DNA from: Microbulbifer flavimaris
Lineage (GTDB): Bacteria > Pseudomonadota > Gammaproteobacteria > Pseudomonadales > Cellvibrionaceae
Direction: 5' to 3'
Assembly (NCBI RefSeq): GCF_001641755.2
Contig: NZ_LRFG02000001.1
Location: 496,001 to 560,000 of the forward strand
DNA: 64,000 nt
The position numbers and the translations under genes were made by a program. Below are positions 62,374 through 64,000 of this stretch, piece by piece (the first letter of the stretch is position 1; every line of letters begins with the position of its first letter). The notes under the pieces were generated by a model. That model was not told where the DNA came from, did no database searches, and saw nothing but the letters and a program-made list of their open reading frames with translations.

Positions 62374-64000
62374 ATGCGCCAATCACTGATCGCGCTTTCC
62401 GTAGCCGCAGCCATGGCCGCTGCCGCGGGTTGTAGCAAGGAGGCCGCGCAGGCCCCGTCTGCGGACGACAAGATGCAGGTCCAGGCGAGCGCTACCGCCG
62501 ATGCCAAGGGCTCCGTGGTCGCCAGCAATCCGCTGTTGGCCGAGTGGACTGGCCCCTATGGCGGTGTGCCGGCGTTCGACAAGATGCGTGTTGAGGACCT
62601 GAAGCCGGCGATGGAATTCGCCATGGCAGAAAACCTGCGCGAGATCGACGCCATTGCAGCAAATCCGGAACCGGCCACCTTCGCCAACACCATCGCCGAG
62701 CTGGAGCGCAGCGGCGCCGAGCTGGACCGAGTGTTCTCGTACTACGGTATCTGGGCAGCCAATATGTCCTCCCCGGAGTTCCGCGAGGTGCAGGGCGAGC
62801 TGGCACCGAAGCTGGCCTCTTTCCAGTCCAAAATCATCCAGAACGACGCTCTGTTCCAGCGGGTCAAGGCCGTCTATGACGCCCGTGAAGCTTCCGATCT
62901 GGATGCCGAGCAGAAGCGTGTTGTCGAGCTGATCTACAACCAGTTCGCCAACAATGGTGCGACCCTGAAGGGTGAGGCCAAGGAGCGTTACGCCGAGATC
63001 AACAAGCGCCTGGCTGAACTGCACACCAAGTTTGCCAACAATGTGCTGGCGGATGAGGAGGGTTACACCCTGTTCCTGCGCAGCGATCAGCTGAGCGGCC
63101 TGCCGGAGTCCTTTGTCAATGCGGCTGCGGCACTGGCGGAAGAGAAGGGCCAGAAGGGCAATTACGCCATTACCAATACCCGCTCTTCCATGGACCCGTT
63201 CCTGACTTACTCCGACAACCGCGAGCTGCGCGAGAAAGTCTGGAACAACTACTACAGCCGTGGTGACAACGGCGGCGAGCATGACAACAACGCGATCATT
63301 GCCGAAATCCTGAAGCTCCGCGACGAGCGTGTTGAACTGCTGGGCTTCGACAACTACGCCCAGTGGCGTCTGCAGGACCGTATGGCCAAGACCCCCGAGC
63401 GCGCCATGGAACTGATGGAGGCCGTTTGGCCGGCAGCAGTGGCCCGTGTCGAGGAAGAAGTTGCGGATATGCAGGCCCTGGCGGACGAGGAAGGTGCGGA
63501 TATCACCATCAAGCCGTGGGATTACCGTTACTACGCCGAGAAAGTGCGCAAGGCCAAGTACGACCTGAACTCCGACGAGGTGAAGCAGTACCTGCAGCTG
63601 GACAAGCTGCGTGAGGCGATGTTTTACGTTGCCGGTGAGCTGTTTAACTTTGAGTTCAGTCCGGTAGAGGAGGGCAGTGTGCCGGTCTTCCATGAAGACG
63701 TGAAAGTCTGGGAAGTGACCGACAAGACTTCCGGTGAGCATATCGGCCTCTGGTACCTGGATCCCTTTGCCCGTGCCGGTAAGCGTTCTGGTGCTTGGGC
63801 GACCATGTATCGCGATCACACCACTTTCGATGGCAAGACCAACGTACTGTCTTCCAACAACTCCAACTTCATCAAGGGTGCCCCGGGCGAGCCAGTGCTG
63901 GTGAGCTGGGACGATGCGTCCACCTTCTTCCATGAGTTCGGCCACGCGCTGCACTTCCTGGCATCCAACGTCACTTACCCGACCCTGAACGGCGGTGTGC
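62374..64000 (+). CDS. M3-family oligopeptidase lipoprotein (3' end missing)
   Basis: Starts at ATG 62374 behind GAGAGAGG; 542 residues are in the window and no stop is reached. Signal peptide with lipobox AAGC (Cys20). The M3 zinc motif H520-E-F-G-H524 is present near the right end, and the long helical N-terminal half is typical of Dcp-like peptidyl-dipeptidases. It would degrade peptides in the periplasm or on the surface. Confidence 0.93.
   Translation, partial: MRQSLIALSVAAAMAAAAGCSKEAAQAPSADDKMQVQASATADAKGSVVASNPLLAEWTGPYGGVPAFDKMRVEDLKPAMEFAMAENLREIDAIAANPEPATFANTIAELERSGAELDRVFSYYGIWAANMSSPEFREVQGELAPKLASFQSKIIQNDALFQRVKAVYDAREASDLDAEQKRVVELIYNQFANNGATLKGEAKERYAEINKRLAELHTKFANNVLADEEGYTLFLRSDQLSGLPESFVNAAAALAEEKGQKGNYAITNTRSSMDPFLTYSDNRELREKVWNNYYSRGDNGGEHDNNAIIAEILKLRDERVELLGFDNYAQWRLQDRMAKTPERAMELMEAVWPAAVARVEEEVADMQALADEEGADITIKPWDYRYYAEKVRKAKYDLNSDEVKQYLQLDKLREAMFYVAGELFNFEFSPVEEGSVPVFHEDVKVWEVTDKTSGEHIGLWYLDPFARAGKRSGAWATMYRDHTTFDGKTNVLSSNNSNFIKGAPGEPVLVSWDDASTFFHEFGHALHFLASNVTYPTLNGGV

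Noticed and set aside
62383-63954. 523-codon antisense frame opposite the M3 peptidase
   Set aside because: The plus frame has lipobox and HEFGH and simply has no stop because the window ends.
1-64000. CRISPR arrays, insertion sequences, phage genes or integrases
   Set aside because: I saw no spaced direct repeats, transposase, integrase or phage structural genes in the window.

Overview
The window looks like a GC-rich marine gammaproteobacterium, probably of the Cellvibrionales/Microbulbifer type. I base this on the overall coding style, a YebG gene with LexA boxes, a class II DAHP synthase, a TonB-dependent receptor and paired lipoprotein amidohydrolases. That assignment is inference; no rRNA or other marker gene is present.

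About 2.2-40.2 kb is one nearly continuous murein (peptidoglycan) catabolism island of some 31 genes. Sugar release: lipoproteins NagZ (2251) and NamZ (29248). Stem-peptide release and trimming: an AmiD-like amidase, two NlpC/P60 enzymes, a C39-like protease, a VanX-type D-Ala-D-Ala dipeptidase, an LD-carboxypeptidase, an M1 metallopeptidase, a transglutaminase-fold protein and a beta-lactamase-fold lipoprotein. Uptake: a TonB receptor, an MFS permease, a sodium:solute symporter and an NhaC-type antiporter. Sugar branch: BadF-type amino-sugar kinase, MurQ, then a three-subunit GlcDEF-type oxidase that can burn the D-lactate released by MurQ. Peptide branch: L-Ala-D/L-Glu epimerase, alanine racemase, both halves of a D-glutamate cyclase (DUF1445 and DUF4392) interleaved with the three 5-oxoprolinase subunits PxpBCA, and a fold-I Orn/Lys/Arg-type decarboxylase. 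Two RpiR/MurR regulators share an identical 19-residue DNA-reading segment. A palindrome GAATA-N3-TATTC recurs in the intergenic regions of the island, usually over the -10 of a visible promoter; two copies precede apparently non-coding stretches that end in strong terminators.

40.5-58.8 kb is ordinary chromosome: a secreted small protein, a PAS histidine kinase-receiver hybrid, an XRE regulator, two amidohydrolases (the second without metal ligands), MAPEG, SOS-controlled YebG, LysE, DUF924, a DUF6249/ECF sigma/small membrane protein group, a LEA14-like lipoprotein, M19 dipeptidase, MscS, MaiA, MarR, aromatic aminotransferase, DAHP synthase and a GST.

59.1-61.9 kb is a glycosyltransferase / YrbL-type kinase / glycosyltransferase cassette. 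Its upstream control region is repeated in front of the next gene, an M3 oligopeptidase lipoprotein that runs off the right end.
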